Assembly: GCA_965215475.1 (NCBI GenBank)
Contig: OZ244061.1
Coordinates: forward strand, 3,596,001-3,660,000
Source of the DNA: Bin80 sp965215475
Lineage (GTDB): Bacteria; Bacteroidota; Rhodothermia; Rhodothermales; Bin80
Length of the DNA stretch: 64,000 bases
Direction of reading: 5' to 3'
The notes beneath the pieces are model-generated. The model had not been told where the DNA came from. It saw only the letters and a list, made by a program, of their open reading frames with translations, and searched no databases. Positions 55,615-64,000 of this stretch are shown here, one piece after another (within the stretch, counting starts at the first letter, position 1; each line of letters begins with the position of its first letter). A program made the position numbers and the translations under genes.

Positions 55615-57706
55615 CAAAACTTAACCCTATTTTTTTCTGAAAAAAGCGCAGATTTCCCGCACCATTTGGATGGATTTTTTAAAAAATGATGTTGTTCAAG
55701 GAGCAATGGCGGGAGTCTGATTCGGTTTGATGAACCGAATCAACACAGAGACTTGATCTTCAGAAGTTTGAATACTTGACGTTGGGTCGGGGTCAGTTCA
55801 TTGTCCACAAACTTCACTTCGTGATCCTCGTCGGCCTTTACGTTTAGAACGCCCGTTACACGGCATACCCCAGAGAGTTCTTCCATGATGGACTCAAAAC
55901 TCTTGGGTCTTTCCGCGTCTTTGGTCTTCTTGTTGTGTGCGTTCCTGTTTGCATTCTTGGACGGCTTCACCATATTCTCTCTCTGGGCTCTTTTTGCTTC
56001 CAGATCCTCTTCGGCAAACGTGATGGGGGCAAGTTTCTTTCGTAGATGGTATTCTACATAATAGGCCAGCATACATAAGAAGACATGAGCAATGACCCGC
56101 TCGGATTTGACATGATGGATGGGGCGTACGCGCAGGGAGATGGATTTCATCACGCGGAAGGCGCGTTCTACGGTGGACAATCGTTTGTAGTCCGACACCA
56201 ACTGCTCAGCGGGCTGTTTCAAGCTGGACCGGATCGCATAGACCCCATCCAGGCGCTCGGCCCTCTGAATCGCCTCCGCATTATGGGTATACGAGAAATA
56301 CCCTTCCTCGATCTCAAGGAGATAGAATTTCTTTAATTTGTGTTTCCCCAGTGCACGCTCCACGCGCATTCCAATCTTGGCCTTGTCTTTGAGTCGGCGG
56401 GGTGTACGGGTGGTTGCCGCAAGGATCTGGTCCAATTTTGCGTCGGCCTTCGCCAAAAGATCCTCACGGGTTTTCTTGGTCTTTGCCGCCTGAAAGGGGT
56501 TCCTGCATAGCACGAGGCGTTCCTTGGGATAGAGATCGCTTTGAATCTCCACCAGATCCTGTTGGTCAAACAAGCTCATTTGCGTTTTCTCTTGCTCCAC
56601 CACCTCACGGATCTCCTGTTTTTGCATGCCCGTAATCCAATCCAACCCCACAGGGATGATCTCCTCCTGAATCTGTTTCTGCTTCAAAAGCCCGCGATCT
56701 CCGACCAAGATCACATGCTTTAACCCAAACGTATTTTGGAGCTTGGAGATCTGAGCGCCAAGGGTCTTGATATCGGGGGTATTGCCAGGAAAGACGTCTA
56801 CGGAGACCGGACATCCTTCCTTATCGGTCATCAATCCATACACAATTTGTTTTTTCCCTTTTTTCTTGTCCCGGTTATAGCCATATGCTCCAAATGCATG
56901 TTTATCGCCCTCCAAGTAGCTGCTGGTCACATCATACAGCACCATTCCACCTTCGGTGAGATGGCGTTTGGCTAACTTGCATTCGATCTTGGTCTTGCAG
57001 GCGGCCAATTCATCCATGGCCTCATAGAGATCATTCTGGTCCACATGCTTGAGGTCAAGTTCTTCATGGAGCGTTGTGATACAGCTGGTCTTGTCCAACA
57101 TGTCACTGGTCTGCAGTTTGCTGGCGGGCTTGATGACCCGGGCCGCAATCATGCCGAGAACCAATCGTCGAAAGCGCGAATTCTTTGGCGCAATGAGGGA
57201 TGTCATTTTGAGATGCTTCATCATGTGTAGCACCACCGCAACATGCCCATGGTGCCGGGTACGCTGGGTGTGCAGTGCCTCCTTGAAGGACTGGATGGCA
57301 TGGCCTCCCTGCAAGAGCGTTCGCAGTCCTTCGCGAATGGGTTCGGGAAGGTGCGTTACATTGGCGATGGTGTTTTTGATGGTTCGTTTGCCGTCTCGCG
57401 TGGAGGTTCGCACGAGCCAGGTGGAGGGGGAATTGCGATTCGGGATTTCGGCTAAATACATGGGCTCAAATAGGTTTGCTAAAACGTAAATATACGACAT
57501 AAATTGCAATAAATAACCCAAAATCAGCAAATATTTACATGGGCGCACTTTTTAAAATGAATCTGGGGATCAAAAACGCACAAAAACATATGCTTAGCAT
57601 ACACAAAAAGGCAGATTCAGACCGAAAAACGGGGCGGAGGAAGGGAAAAAGAGGACGTTTTTAACCAAAAAATCCTACGTTCAGGAAAAAATAGGGTTAA
57701 GTTTTG
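55615..57706 (-). mobile_element. Intact IS1634-family insertion sequence
   Basis: 2092 bp. Terminal inverted repeats start CAAAACTTAACCCTATTTTT at 55615 and, in reverse complement, at 57706, and continue with one mismatch to about 26 bases. Both ends are flanked by TTATAG (55609-55614 and 57707-57712), a 6-bp target duplication. It sits in the region upstream of the IS1380 transposase. A 9-base-arm hairpin (55719-55741) covers the transposase stop codon. Confidence 0.93.
55740..57461 (-). CDS. IS1634-family transposase (intact)
   Basis: 573 residues from the ATG at 57461 (MYLAEIPNRNSPSTWLVRTS); the frame is open to 57548 but that part is hydrophobic and lies in the terminal region. DDE residues are in place: GGMVLYDVTSSYLEG, HVILVGDRGLLKQKQI and LSTVERAFRVMKSISLRVRP. 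No frameshift or stop, so the element should be active. It differs clearly from the decayed IS1634-like gene at 13876. The insertion broke up an IS1380 element that had itself broken hsdM. Confidence 0.93.
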   Translation of the reverse strand: MYLAEIPNRNSPSTWLVRTSTRDGKRTIKNTIANVTHLPEPIREGLRTLLQGGHAIQSFKEALHTQRTRHHGHVAVVLHMMKHLKMTSLIAPKNSRFRRLVLGMIAARVIKPASKLQTSDMLDKTSCITTLHEELDLKHVDQNDLYEAMDELAACKTKIECKLAKRHLTEGGMVLYDVTSSYLEGDKHAFGAYGYNRDKKKGKKQIVYGLMTDKEGCPVSVDVFPGNTPDIKTLGAQISKLQNTFGLKHVILVGDRGLLKQKQIQEEIIPVGLDWITGMQKQEIREVVEQEKTQMSLFDQQDLVEIQSDLYPKERLVLCRNPFQAAKTKKTREDLLAKADAKLDQILAATTRTPRRLKDKAKIGMRVERALGKHKLKKFYLLEIEEGYFSYTHNAEAIQRAERLDGVYAIRSSLKQPAEQLVSDYKRLSTVERAFRVMKSISLRVRPIHHVKSERVIAHVFLCMLAYYVEYHLRKKLAPITFAEEDLEAKRAQRENMVKPSKNANRNAHNKKTKDAERPKSFESIMEELSGVCRVTGVLNVKADEDHEVKFVDNELTPTQRQVFKLLKIKSLC

Positions 57707-58998
57707 TTATAGATAAAAAAAGCTCAAAATACGTTTGAATTATCTCAACAATGGATTTTTTTCAATAAAAAAAGAGAAAAATGCCCTCTTGAAAAGAGAA
57801 TTATCAAGGTTCTCCTTATCTTTGAAGGGGTGTTTGATCAGATGAGCAAATCTGAATCGTTCAAGCTGGGCTCAAATCGCAATTTGAGATGAATAAGGGG
57901 GGTAGTCAAGATCCTGGACGCGATTGGGGATCTTCCACTTGGCAAAGAGGGGGAATTTTCTCAGAACACCATAGATCTATTTGGGGATGCGTATGAGTAT
58001 CTGATGACGATGTATGCATCCGCGGCGGGCAAATCAGGTGGGGAGTTCTTCACTCCGCAGGAAGTGTCGGAGCTCCTTGCTCGGATTACTGTGGCAGGAA
58101 AAACTGAGGTCAACAAGGTCTATGACCCTGCGTGTGGATCGGGGTCTTTGCTTTTGAAGTTTGCAAAAGTGCTTGGAAGAGATAATGTGCGTCAGGGATT
58201 CTTCGGGCAGGAGGTCAATTTAACCACATACAATCTGTGCCGCATTAATATGTTTTTGCACAATATCAATTTTGAAAAGTTTGATATTGCACACGGGGAT
58301 ACATTGATGAGTCCTGTACATATGGAGGATGAACCCTTTGAAGCTATCGTATCCAATCCTCCTTATTCCATCAAATGGGAAGGCAAGAATAATCCTTTGC
58401 TCATCAACGACCCGCGTTTTGCCCCTGCTGGGGTGCTTGCCCCACCAAGCAAGGCAGACCTGGCTTTCACGATGCACATTTTATCATGGCTTGCTGTAAA
58501 TGGTACGGCAGCGATTGTTGAATTTCCAGGGGTTCTTTATCGGGGTGGGGCAGAGCAGAAGATCCGTCAATATCTGATTGATAATAACTATGTGGATACG
58601 GTGATTCAGCTCCCGCCGGATCTATTTTTTGGCACGACGATTGCTACTTGCATCATTGTGTTGAAGAAATCAAAGACGGATAATGCAGTTCTGTTCATAG
58701 ATGCATCTGCAGAGTTTGTCCGCAGTGGAAACAAGAATACGTTACTATCAGAACATCAGCAGAAGATTCTTGATGCGTACACTAGGCGTCAGAATCTTGA
58801 ATATTTTGCGCGATTAGTGGAACACAATGACATTGCAGAAAATGATTACAACCTTGCGGTTTCATCGTATGTTGAGGAGGAGGACACCCGTGAGCCTATT
58901 GACATTCAAGTATTGAATGCAGAGATTGCCGGGATCGTTACAGGACAAGCGGAACTGCGAACAAAGATTGATGCCATTGTATTCGATCTGGAAGGTGG

Positions 58999-60138
58999 AT
59001 GAACAAGATTGAAGAGTTGATTGCTGAATTATGCCCAGAGGGAGTTGAGTTTAAGGCGCTCAAGGATGTGGCTCTTGTGAGTCGGGGTAAGAGATTAACG
59101 AAAAGACAGTTAGATCCGAGTGGCAGGTTTCCTGTTTATAGTGGTGGAGTTACTCCCATGGGGTATTATGGGGAAAATAATCAATCCGCTAACACAGTTG
59201 CGATTGTAAAATATGGTACCGCTGGATTCGTAAACTATATTACCAGTGATTTTTGGGCGAATGATGTGTGTTACTGTATCAAGCCATTTGAAAGAATACA
59301 AGGCAAGTATTTGTATTATGCACTGAAGAGTAGACAGGATATAATTTATTCGTTAGCAATTGATGCTATTCCTGCACATTTGCCAACCGAAGTAATAAAA
59401 AACTTTCGCATCCCTATCCCCCCTCTCGAGGTCCAGCACGAAATCGTAAACATCTTGGATACGTTTTCAGCACTGGTGGCAGAGCTGGAGGCAGAGCTAG
59501 AAGCGGAGATGGAAGCGCGAAAAAAACAGTACCAATACTATAGGGATCGTCTGTTGAGTTTCAATACTGGTATTCCAACTGGTATAAGCAGAATTGATGA
59601 GGTAGAATTGAGAGATTTGCTGAATTATGAACAGCCCGGCAAATACCTTGTCGAAATTGCTGAATATGACGATGAGTTTCCTACTCCAGTTCTTACGGCA
59701 GGAAAGACTTTCATCTTGGGATACACATCAGAGGAAAACGGGATTTATCCTGCATCTTCCGATGAACCTGTTATTATCTTTGACGACTTTACAGCTACAT
59801 TTAAGTGGGTGAATTTTCCTTTCAAAGCTAAGTCCTCAGCTATGAAAATACTCACACTTAAAACAGATTCCCGTGAAAATTTCAGATATATATATTATGC
59901 GATGAATATGATTCGATATAGACCTCAAGATCACGCAAGGCAGTGGATAAAGAAATACTCGAAGTTTCGCATCCCCGTTCCGCCGCTCGAAATTCAAAAC
60001 GAAACCGTCTCTATCCTCGATAAATTTGATGCACTGGTAAATGACCTTTCCATCGGACTGCCCGCAGAAATCAAGGCCCGGCGGAAACAATATGAGTATT
60101 ATCGCGATCGGCTACTTACGTTCAAAGAAGCCGCATGA
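58999..60138 (+). CDS. hsdS: Type I restriction specificity subunit HsdS
   Basis: DNA-recognition subunit, 379 residues with two target-recognition domains (about residues 10-145 and 195-325), each followed by a conserved helical spacer: FRIPIPPLEVQHEIVNILDT with ARKKQYQYYRDRLLSF, and FRIPVPPLEIQNETVSILDK with ARRKQYEYYRDRLLTF. The two-fold pattern is normal for HsdS and implies a bipartite target, but the target sequence cannot be read off. The start overlaps the hsdM stop (ATGA) and the stop overlaps the hsdR start. The frame is intact. Confidence 0.93.
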   Translation: MNKIEELIAELCPEGVEFKALKDVALVSRGKRLTKRQLDPSGRFPVYSGGVTPMGYYGENNQSANTVAIVKYGTAGFVNYITSDFWANDVCYCIKPFERIQGKYLYYALKSRQDIIYSLAIDAIPAHLPTEVIKNFRIPIPPLEVQHEIVNILDTFSALVAELEAELEAEMEARKKQYQYYRDRLLSFNTGIPTGISRIDEVELRDLLNYEQPGKYLVEIAEYDDEFPTPVLTAGKTFILGYTSEENGIYPASSDEPVIIFDDFTATFKWVNFPFKAKSSAMKILTLKTDSRENFRYIYYAMNMIRYRPQDHARQWIKKYSKFRIPVPPLEIQNETVSILDKFDALVNDLSIGLPAEIKARRKQYEYYRDRLLTFKEAA

Positions 60139-63100
60139 GTAAAAATTCAACGCCTTCTCATTTTGAACCGATTGCATTATCGGGGGAGAGTACGGTTGTT
60201 GCTGAATTTCTGCCCGATAAAGATCGGGAAACCGCTTATCAGTCCGAAGCAGAGCTAGAGGAAAAGTTTGTCGCACAACTAAAATCACAGGCCTACGAGT
60301 ATCTAGAGATTACCACCGAGAAAGAGCTTGTAGCCAATCTTCGGACACAACTCGAAAAATTGAACCGTATCAAATTTTCTGATACGGAATGGAAACGCTT
60401 CTTCACAAACAGAATCTCAGGGGTCAATGACGGGATCATTGAAAAGACGGCAAAGATTCAGGAAGATCCGATCCAATTGCTTGAGCGTGATGATGGTACG
60501 ATCAAGAATATACGGCTCATTGATCAAGAGTACATTCACAACAATTCTTTGCAGGTGATCAACCAATATGAGGCGGAGGGGAAGCGTGCCAATCGCTACG
60601 ATGTGACAGTATTGGTCAATGGTTTGCCAATGGTGCATATCGAACTTAAGCGAAGAGGGGTGGATATCCGTGAGGCCTTTAATCAAATCAAACGATATCA
60701 ACGCGATAGCTTTTGGGCAGGTAGTGGTTTATTTGAGTACGTACAATTATTCGTAATCAGTAACGGTACATTAACGAAATACTATAGCAATACAGTACGG
60801 CAGGGACATCTTGATGAACGTCGCAAATCTTCACGCCGGAAAACATCCAACAGTTTTTCGTTTACGACCTGGTGGGCCGATTCAAAGAATCGACGCATTG
60901 ATGAATTGACTGGTTTTACCCAGACCTTCTTTGCGAAGCATACCTTGTTGAATATTCTGACGCGATACTGTGTATTTGATGTAGATCGTAAGCTTCTTGT
61001 CATGCGACCTTATCAAATCGTCGCAACAGAGCAAATTTTACAGCGCATCAGGACGGCTACGAACTTTCAGAATTTGGGGAAGGCGTCTGGGGGAGGTTAT
61101 ATCTGGCATACGACAGGCAGTGGAAAGACGTTGACCAGTTTCAAGGCGGCTCAACTGGCCGTAGCGATGTCTCAGATTGATAAGGTACTGTTTGTCGTCG
61201 ATCGCAAAGATCTGGATTATCAGACTATGCGAGAATATGATCGTTTTGAGAAAGGAGCTGCGAATTCCAACACATCCACGAAAGAACTACAAAGGCAACT
61301 CGAGGATACGAGCAAACGCCTGATCATTACAACCATCCAGAAACTCAGTCGTTTTGTAGCAAAGAACAAAAAGCATCCCGTTTACGGCATGCATGTCGTA
61401 ATTATTTTCGATGAGTGCCACCGTAGTCAATTTGGGGACATGCATGCGGAGATCACTCGTGCCTTCAAACGTTACCATCTATTCGGATTCACTGGAACTC
61501 CGATTTTTGCACAAAATGCCGGCAACCACGGAAACCCAAAACACCGAACGACAGAACAGGTGTTCGGGGACAAGCTACATGCATACACGATTGTTGATGC
61601 AATCAGCGATCATAATGTATTGCCTTTCCGTATAGACTATGTGAATACCATCAAATCATCTTCAAGTACGGAGGATGTGCAGGTTTTGGATATTGCTAAA
61701 GAGGAGGCCCTGCTTGCTTCAGAACGAATTAATCAAGTAGTGAAGTACATCCTGAGGCACTTCGGTCGAAAAACTAAGCGAAATACTGGATATTATCATT
61801 CAGGAAAGCACACAACGGGATTTAACTCAATATTCGCAACCGCGTCAATTGAAGCAGCCAAACGATACTACCTGGAATTCATTAAGCAACAATCAGAACA
61901 ATCGCCCGAGAAACAACTAAAGATTGGCCTGATTTATAGTTTTGCACCCAACGATGACGAGCCTGATGGCCTATTAGGAGAAGAAAGCTTTGAGCCAGAT
62001 AAGCTGGATCAAAGTTCACGAGATTTTCTTGATAAAGCTATTCAGAATTACAATACACTATTTTCTACGAATTTTGACACCTCATCCGAAAAGTTTCAAA
62101 ATTACTACAAAGATGTGTCAGAGCGCCTTAGGAAATGTGAATTAGATATAGTCATTGTAGTCAATATGCTATTGACCGGCTTTGATGCGGCAACGCTGAA
62201 CACTTTGTGGGTTGATAAGAACTTGCGTACTCATGGATTGATCCAAGCCTATTCTCGTACGAATCGAATTCTCAATTCAGTTAAGACCTATGGCAATATT
62301 ATATCTTTCCGTGATCTTGAAGAAGAAACCAACGATGCCCTTGCTCTATTCGGAAATAAGGAAGCAAAAGGGATCGTTTTGCTAAAGCCATATGCCGAAT
62401 ATTATGATCAGTATAAAGATCTGATTGCCAGGCTTGATTCCGAGTTTCCTCTGAATGAGAAAATTGTCAGCGAAACAGCAGAAAAAGAGTTTGTTCGCCT
62501 TTTTGGTTCCATCCTGAAGCTTAAAAATATTCTGGACGCTTTTGATGATTTTTCAGGTAATGAAATTCTTGATGACCGTGCCTTTCAGGATTATCAGAGC
62601 CATTACCTAAATCTATATGAAAAGATTGTCAGGCGATTCGAGGCTGAGAAGGAGTCTATTGTTGACGACTTGGTATTTGAAATTGAACTGATCAAGTCCA
62701 TCGAAATCAATGTAGATTACATCCTGATGCAGGTTGAGGAGTACCTAGCGAAAAGAGGTCAAACGGGAGACAAAGAACTCCGTGACTCTATCCAACGTAC
62801 GGTTAGTGCAAGCCCAAGTTTGCGGAGCAAGAAAGATCTGATTGATCAGTTTGTAGATTCGGTGTCTACAAAGTCAGATATTGGCAAAGCCTGGGTTGAT
62901 TTTATTGAAGCCCAAATGAGTCAAGAGCTGGATATAATCATCCAAGACGAAACGTTACGTGCTTCCGAGACGAAGACATTTATCAAGAACGCCTTCCGTG
63001 ACGGTGCAATACCAAAAACTGGAACCGCAATCACGAAGATACTGGCACCAATCCCAATTTTCGGTCAGAGTAGCAATAGCAATTATGCAATCAAAAAACA

Positions 63101-63158
63101 GGATGTAATCAACAAGCTAGAAAGGTTTTTTGAACGTTTCTACGGCTTGATTCATTGA
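60135..63158 (+). CDS. hsdR: Type I restriction subunit HsdR
   Basis: ATP-dependent translocase and nuclease of 1007 residues. N-terminal nuclease domain with the ExK motif VHIELKRRG at about residues 168-176; SF2 helicase motifs include Walker A TTGSGKTLTSF (about 325-335), motif II FDECHRSQFG (about 425) and motif III FTGTPIF; motif V/VI region VNMLLTGFDAATLNTLWVDK and LIQAYSRTNRILN. C-terminal helical domain follows for assembly with HsdM/HsdS. The frame is intact although hsdM is disrupted, so the restriction complex cannot form normally unless HsdM is supplied. Confidence 0.93.
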   Translation: MSKNSTPSHFEPIALSGESTVVAEFLPDKDRETAYQSEAELEEKFVAQLKSQAYEYLEITTEKELVANLRTQLEKLNRIKFSDTEWKRFFTNRISGVNDGIIEKTAKIQEDPIQLLERDDGTIKNIRLIDQEYIHNNSLQVINQYEAEGKRANRYDVTVLVNGLPMVHIELKRRGVDIREAFNQIKRYQRDSFWAGSGLFEYVQLFVISNGTLTKYYSNTVRQGHLDERRKSSRRKTSNSFSFTTWWADSKNRRIDELTGFTQTFFAKHTLLNILTRYCVFDVDRKLLVMRPYQIVATEQILQRIRTATNFQNLGKASGGGYIWHTTGSGKTLTSFKAAQLAVAMSQIDKVLFVVDRKDLDYQTMREYDRFEKGAANSNTSTKELQRQLEDTSKRLIITTIQKLSRFVAKNKKHPVYGMHVVIIFDECHRSQFGDMHAEITRAFKRYHLFGFTGTPIFAQNAGNHGNPKHRTTEQVFGDKLHAYTIVDAISDHNVLPFRIDYVNTIKSSSSTEDVQVLDIAKEEALLASERINQVVKYILRHFGRKTKRNTGYYHSGKHTTGFNSIFATASIEAAKRYYLEFIKQQSEQSPEKQLKIGLIYSFAPNDDEPDGLLGEESFEPDKLDQSSRDFLDKAIQNYNTLFSTNFDTSSEKFQNYYKDVSERLRKCELDIVIVVNMLLTGFDAATLNTLWVDKNLRTHGLIQAYSRTNRILNSVKTYGNIISFRDLEEETNDALALFGNKEAKGIVLLKPYAEYYDQYKDLIARLDSEFPLNEKIVSETAEKEFVRLFGSILKLKNILDAFDDFSGNEILDDRAFQDYQSHYLNLYEKIVRRFEAEKESIVDDLVFEIELIKSIEINVDYILMQVEEYLAKRGQTGDKELRDSIQRTVSASPSLRSKKDLIDQFVDSVSTKSDIGKAWVDFIEAQMSQELDIIIQDETLRASETKTFIKNAFRDGAIPKTGTAITKILAPIPIFGQSSNSNYAIKKQDVINKLERFFERFYGLIH

Positions 63159-63270
63159 CGATTTCACAAGGTAAGTGGAGGTTTGCACGAAACGTCTTCC
63201 AAATGATGGGGTTAAGATTGAGCAGAAATGTGCAAAAAATAAAAACCAAACAGCCGTTGGGGAAAGACGA

Positions 63271-63376
63271 TGGAATGTAGAAAAAACATCAAAATAATCG
63301 TGTCTATGCAAGATTTTCTGAGAATGAGAGTCACTAAAACTCATAAAAAAAAATCCACTATAAATTGCATACTTGC
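63271..63376 (-). repeat. About 100-bp diverged repeat, copy 2
   Basis: Reverse complement aligns with 4247-4350 (both have CAATTTATAGTGGATTTTTT then ATGAGTTT and TTTTTTC...ATTCC). It lies between the convergent hsdR and Argonaute genes. The rest of 63159-63388 shows nothing else. Confidence 0.55.
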
Positions 63377-63388
63377 ATTGAACGGGTT

Positions 63389-64000
63389 CTAAATAAACCA
63401 AGGGGTTTTTTCCAATGCTTTATGAAGTTTGAATGATCCTGACTGACGCAGAAACGCGGCAGTTAGATAGGCAATGTTGCGGGCATACTTCAAAGTGATG
63501 GGTTCTCCACAGAAAGAATTGGTTGATGCCCAGTTCAGTTTAGTAAGGTTTAAAATCTGTACTGCAAGAACACGGAGATCCGGTGTTTCTTCGGGCAATC
63601 CATCAGGTTTTTCAACCCACTTTGAAATCTCCAACGGTTTTGGCGTACCCAAAACCGGATGCAAGGCATTGTAACCGGTTGTGGATAAGTAGATTTTGTT
63701 CGTACTCACTTCCACATAGCTTCCACGTCGCATGCTACCGTCTGTTTCGGGTCGATTATCATAGAATCGTACGTTGTGATGCGAATTGACCCACACGGAA
63801 GTAAAAGTCCCTTCGGGTATAATTTTTCGAGCCTCTTTCAAGATTGAATCTAGGTCTGAACGCGACAACTTGGCAGAATAATGGAATGAAACTTTTAGCC
63901 TTGGAGAAAGCTGATCTTTCAGATTTAACAACGTGTTTTTAACCAATTGTGCCAAATGTGTAGCTCGCTGTTCATAGTCAAAATAGGATGGATTGCCAGA
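63389..64000 (-). CDS. ago: Prokaryotic Argonaute, C-terminal PIWI part (truncated by window end)
   Basis: The minus-strand frame is open from the stop at 63389 to the window edge; 203 residues are visible. They match the C-terminal half of a PIWI domain: VSFHYSAKLSRSD, VWVNSHHNVRFYDN, the strand pair RRGSYVEVSTNKIYLSTTGY, LGTPKPLEI, LNLTKLNWASTNSFCGEPITLKY-type core (residue pattern LTKLNW then PITLKYARN), and a C-terminus ending in TPWFI whose hydrophobic end fits the MID pocket in known Argonautes. The catalytic DEDX residues lie mostly outside the window, so activity, guide type and whether it is a long or short Argonaute cannot be told. Convergent with the type I restriction genes. Confidence 0.82.
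   Translation of the reverse strand, partial: SGNPSYFDYEQRATHLAQLVKNTLLNLKDQLSPRLKVSFHYSAKLSRSDLDSILKEARKIIPEGTFTSVWVNSHHNVRFYDNRPETDGSMRRGSYVEVSTNKIYLSTTGYNALHPVLGTPKPLEISKWVEKPDGLPEETPDLRVLAVQILNLTKLNWASTNSFCGEPITLKYARNIAYLTAAFLRQSGSFKLHKALEKTPWFI

Larger units (their letters stand above)
53518..57902 (-). mobile_element. IS1380-family element inserted in hsdM, itself carrying a nested IS1634-family element
   Basis: The ends are imperfect inverted repeats: CCCCTTCTTATTCATCTCAA at 53518-53537 and, in reverse complement, CCCCCCTTATTCATCTCAA at 57884-57902. Direct repeats TAGTC flank it at 53513-53517 and 57903-57907. Without the nested element it is about 2.29 kb. Its transposase is on the minus strand and frameshifted; 53538-53919 downstream of it has no gene, only a 16-base T-run at 53869. 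Confidence 0.88.
53041..59002 (+). pseudogene. hsdM: Type I restriction methyltransferase HsdM, split by nested insertion
   Basis: N-terminal part 53041-53517 (159 codons; MISHTDSERAELHKIIWRIA, GWDFKSYVLGMLFYRFIS) and C-terminal part 57908-59002 carrying the N6-adenine MTase motifs: GGEFFTPQEVSELLA, motif I YDPACGSGSLLLKF and motif IV SNPPYSIKW. Deleting 53518-57907 (the insertion plus one TAGTC copy) joins NEKLV to KILDAIGDLPLG in frame and restores a 523-residue protein, normal for HsdM. In the present state neither half is a full enzyme; the 3' half could be translated from an internal start at 58004 (MTMYASAAGKSGGEFF). It heads the hsdM-hsdS-hsdR operon, whose later genes overlap by 4 bases. 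Confidence 0.92.

Noticed and set aside
55719..55741. Strong hairpin over the IS1634 transposase stop as a terminator
   Set aside because: Nine-base arms are clear, but no T-run follows on the coding strand; mentioned only within the element entry.
1..64000. CRISPR array, tRNA or rRNA genes
   Set aside because: No regularly spaced short repeats, no cloverleaf-like segment with a CCA end, and no conserved rRNA stretch was noticed in reading both strands; short tRNAs could still have been missed.

Overview
The window reads as a chromosomal segment of a free-living, Gram-negative member of the Bacteroidota/Rhodothermota group. The evidence is three families almost confined to that group (DUF4293, DUF4296, DUF4837), a secreted protein with a type IX secretion (T9SS) C-terminal sorting domain, a TonB-dependent receptor with a carboxypeptidase-like N-terminal domain, and ExbB/ExbD genes with a second ExbD. 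Species is not determinable from sequence alone; base composition is moderate and no rRNA or tRNA was seen.

Layout. (1) 1-4139: tail of an unknown gene, ExbB-small membrane protein-ExbD-ExbD, an isocitrate dehydrogenase and a DUF4293 membrane protein. (2) 4246-6490: insertion debris, notably a tnpB pseudogene inside an element with 24-bp terminal inverted repeats and an 8-bp target duplication that splits a DNA adenine methylase gene. (3) 6538-11979: a 1813-residue secreted protein of 12 fibronectin III domains with a 12-base homopolymer near its start. (4) 12400-15830: two decayed transposases. (5) 15985-21467: an AlbA/Schlafen-type ATPase, a truncated TonB receptor cut by a 1.24-kb duplicate of the icd/DUF4293 region, an AAA ATPase and a small lipoprotein. 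(6) 21612-28138: a type III-like restriction-modification pair (mod, res), preceded and followed by diverged copies of the same ~490-bp unit. (7) 28845-36584: a 2579-residue Ig/Calx-beta adhesin-like protein with a C-terminal beta-barrel, followed by a 49-bp copy of the end of res. (8) 36897-49122, minus strand: the full tryptophan pathway (trpE, trpG, trpD, trpC, trpF, trpB, trpA) with trpS, a HEPN/MNT toxin-antitoxin pair and two unknown genes between trpE and trpG, followed by DUF4837, DUF4296 and a glycosyltransferase. (9) 49246-52819, plus strand: VKOR-DsbA fusion, transketolase, a small periplasmic protein. (10) 53041-64000: a type I restriction system whose hsdM is split by nested insertion sequences, then hsdS, hsdR, and, convergent with them, the C-terminal PIWI part of a prokaryotic Argonaute running off the window end.

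The window therefore mixes conserved housekeeping operons (energy transduction, TCA cycle, tryptophan, pentose phosphate) with genome-defence modules (type I and type III restriction, Argonaute, HEPN/MNT, an orphan methylase) and large surface proteins. The defence and surface regions are where mobile elements, segmental duplications and homopolymer tracts concentrate. The most unusual items are the tnpB element with terminal inverted repeats, the hsdM gene whose frame would be exactly restored by loss of the nested insertion, the arrangement around mod-res suggesting a former tandem duplication, the toxin-antitoxin genes embedded in the trp cluster, and the Argonaute next to the restriction genes.
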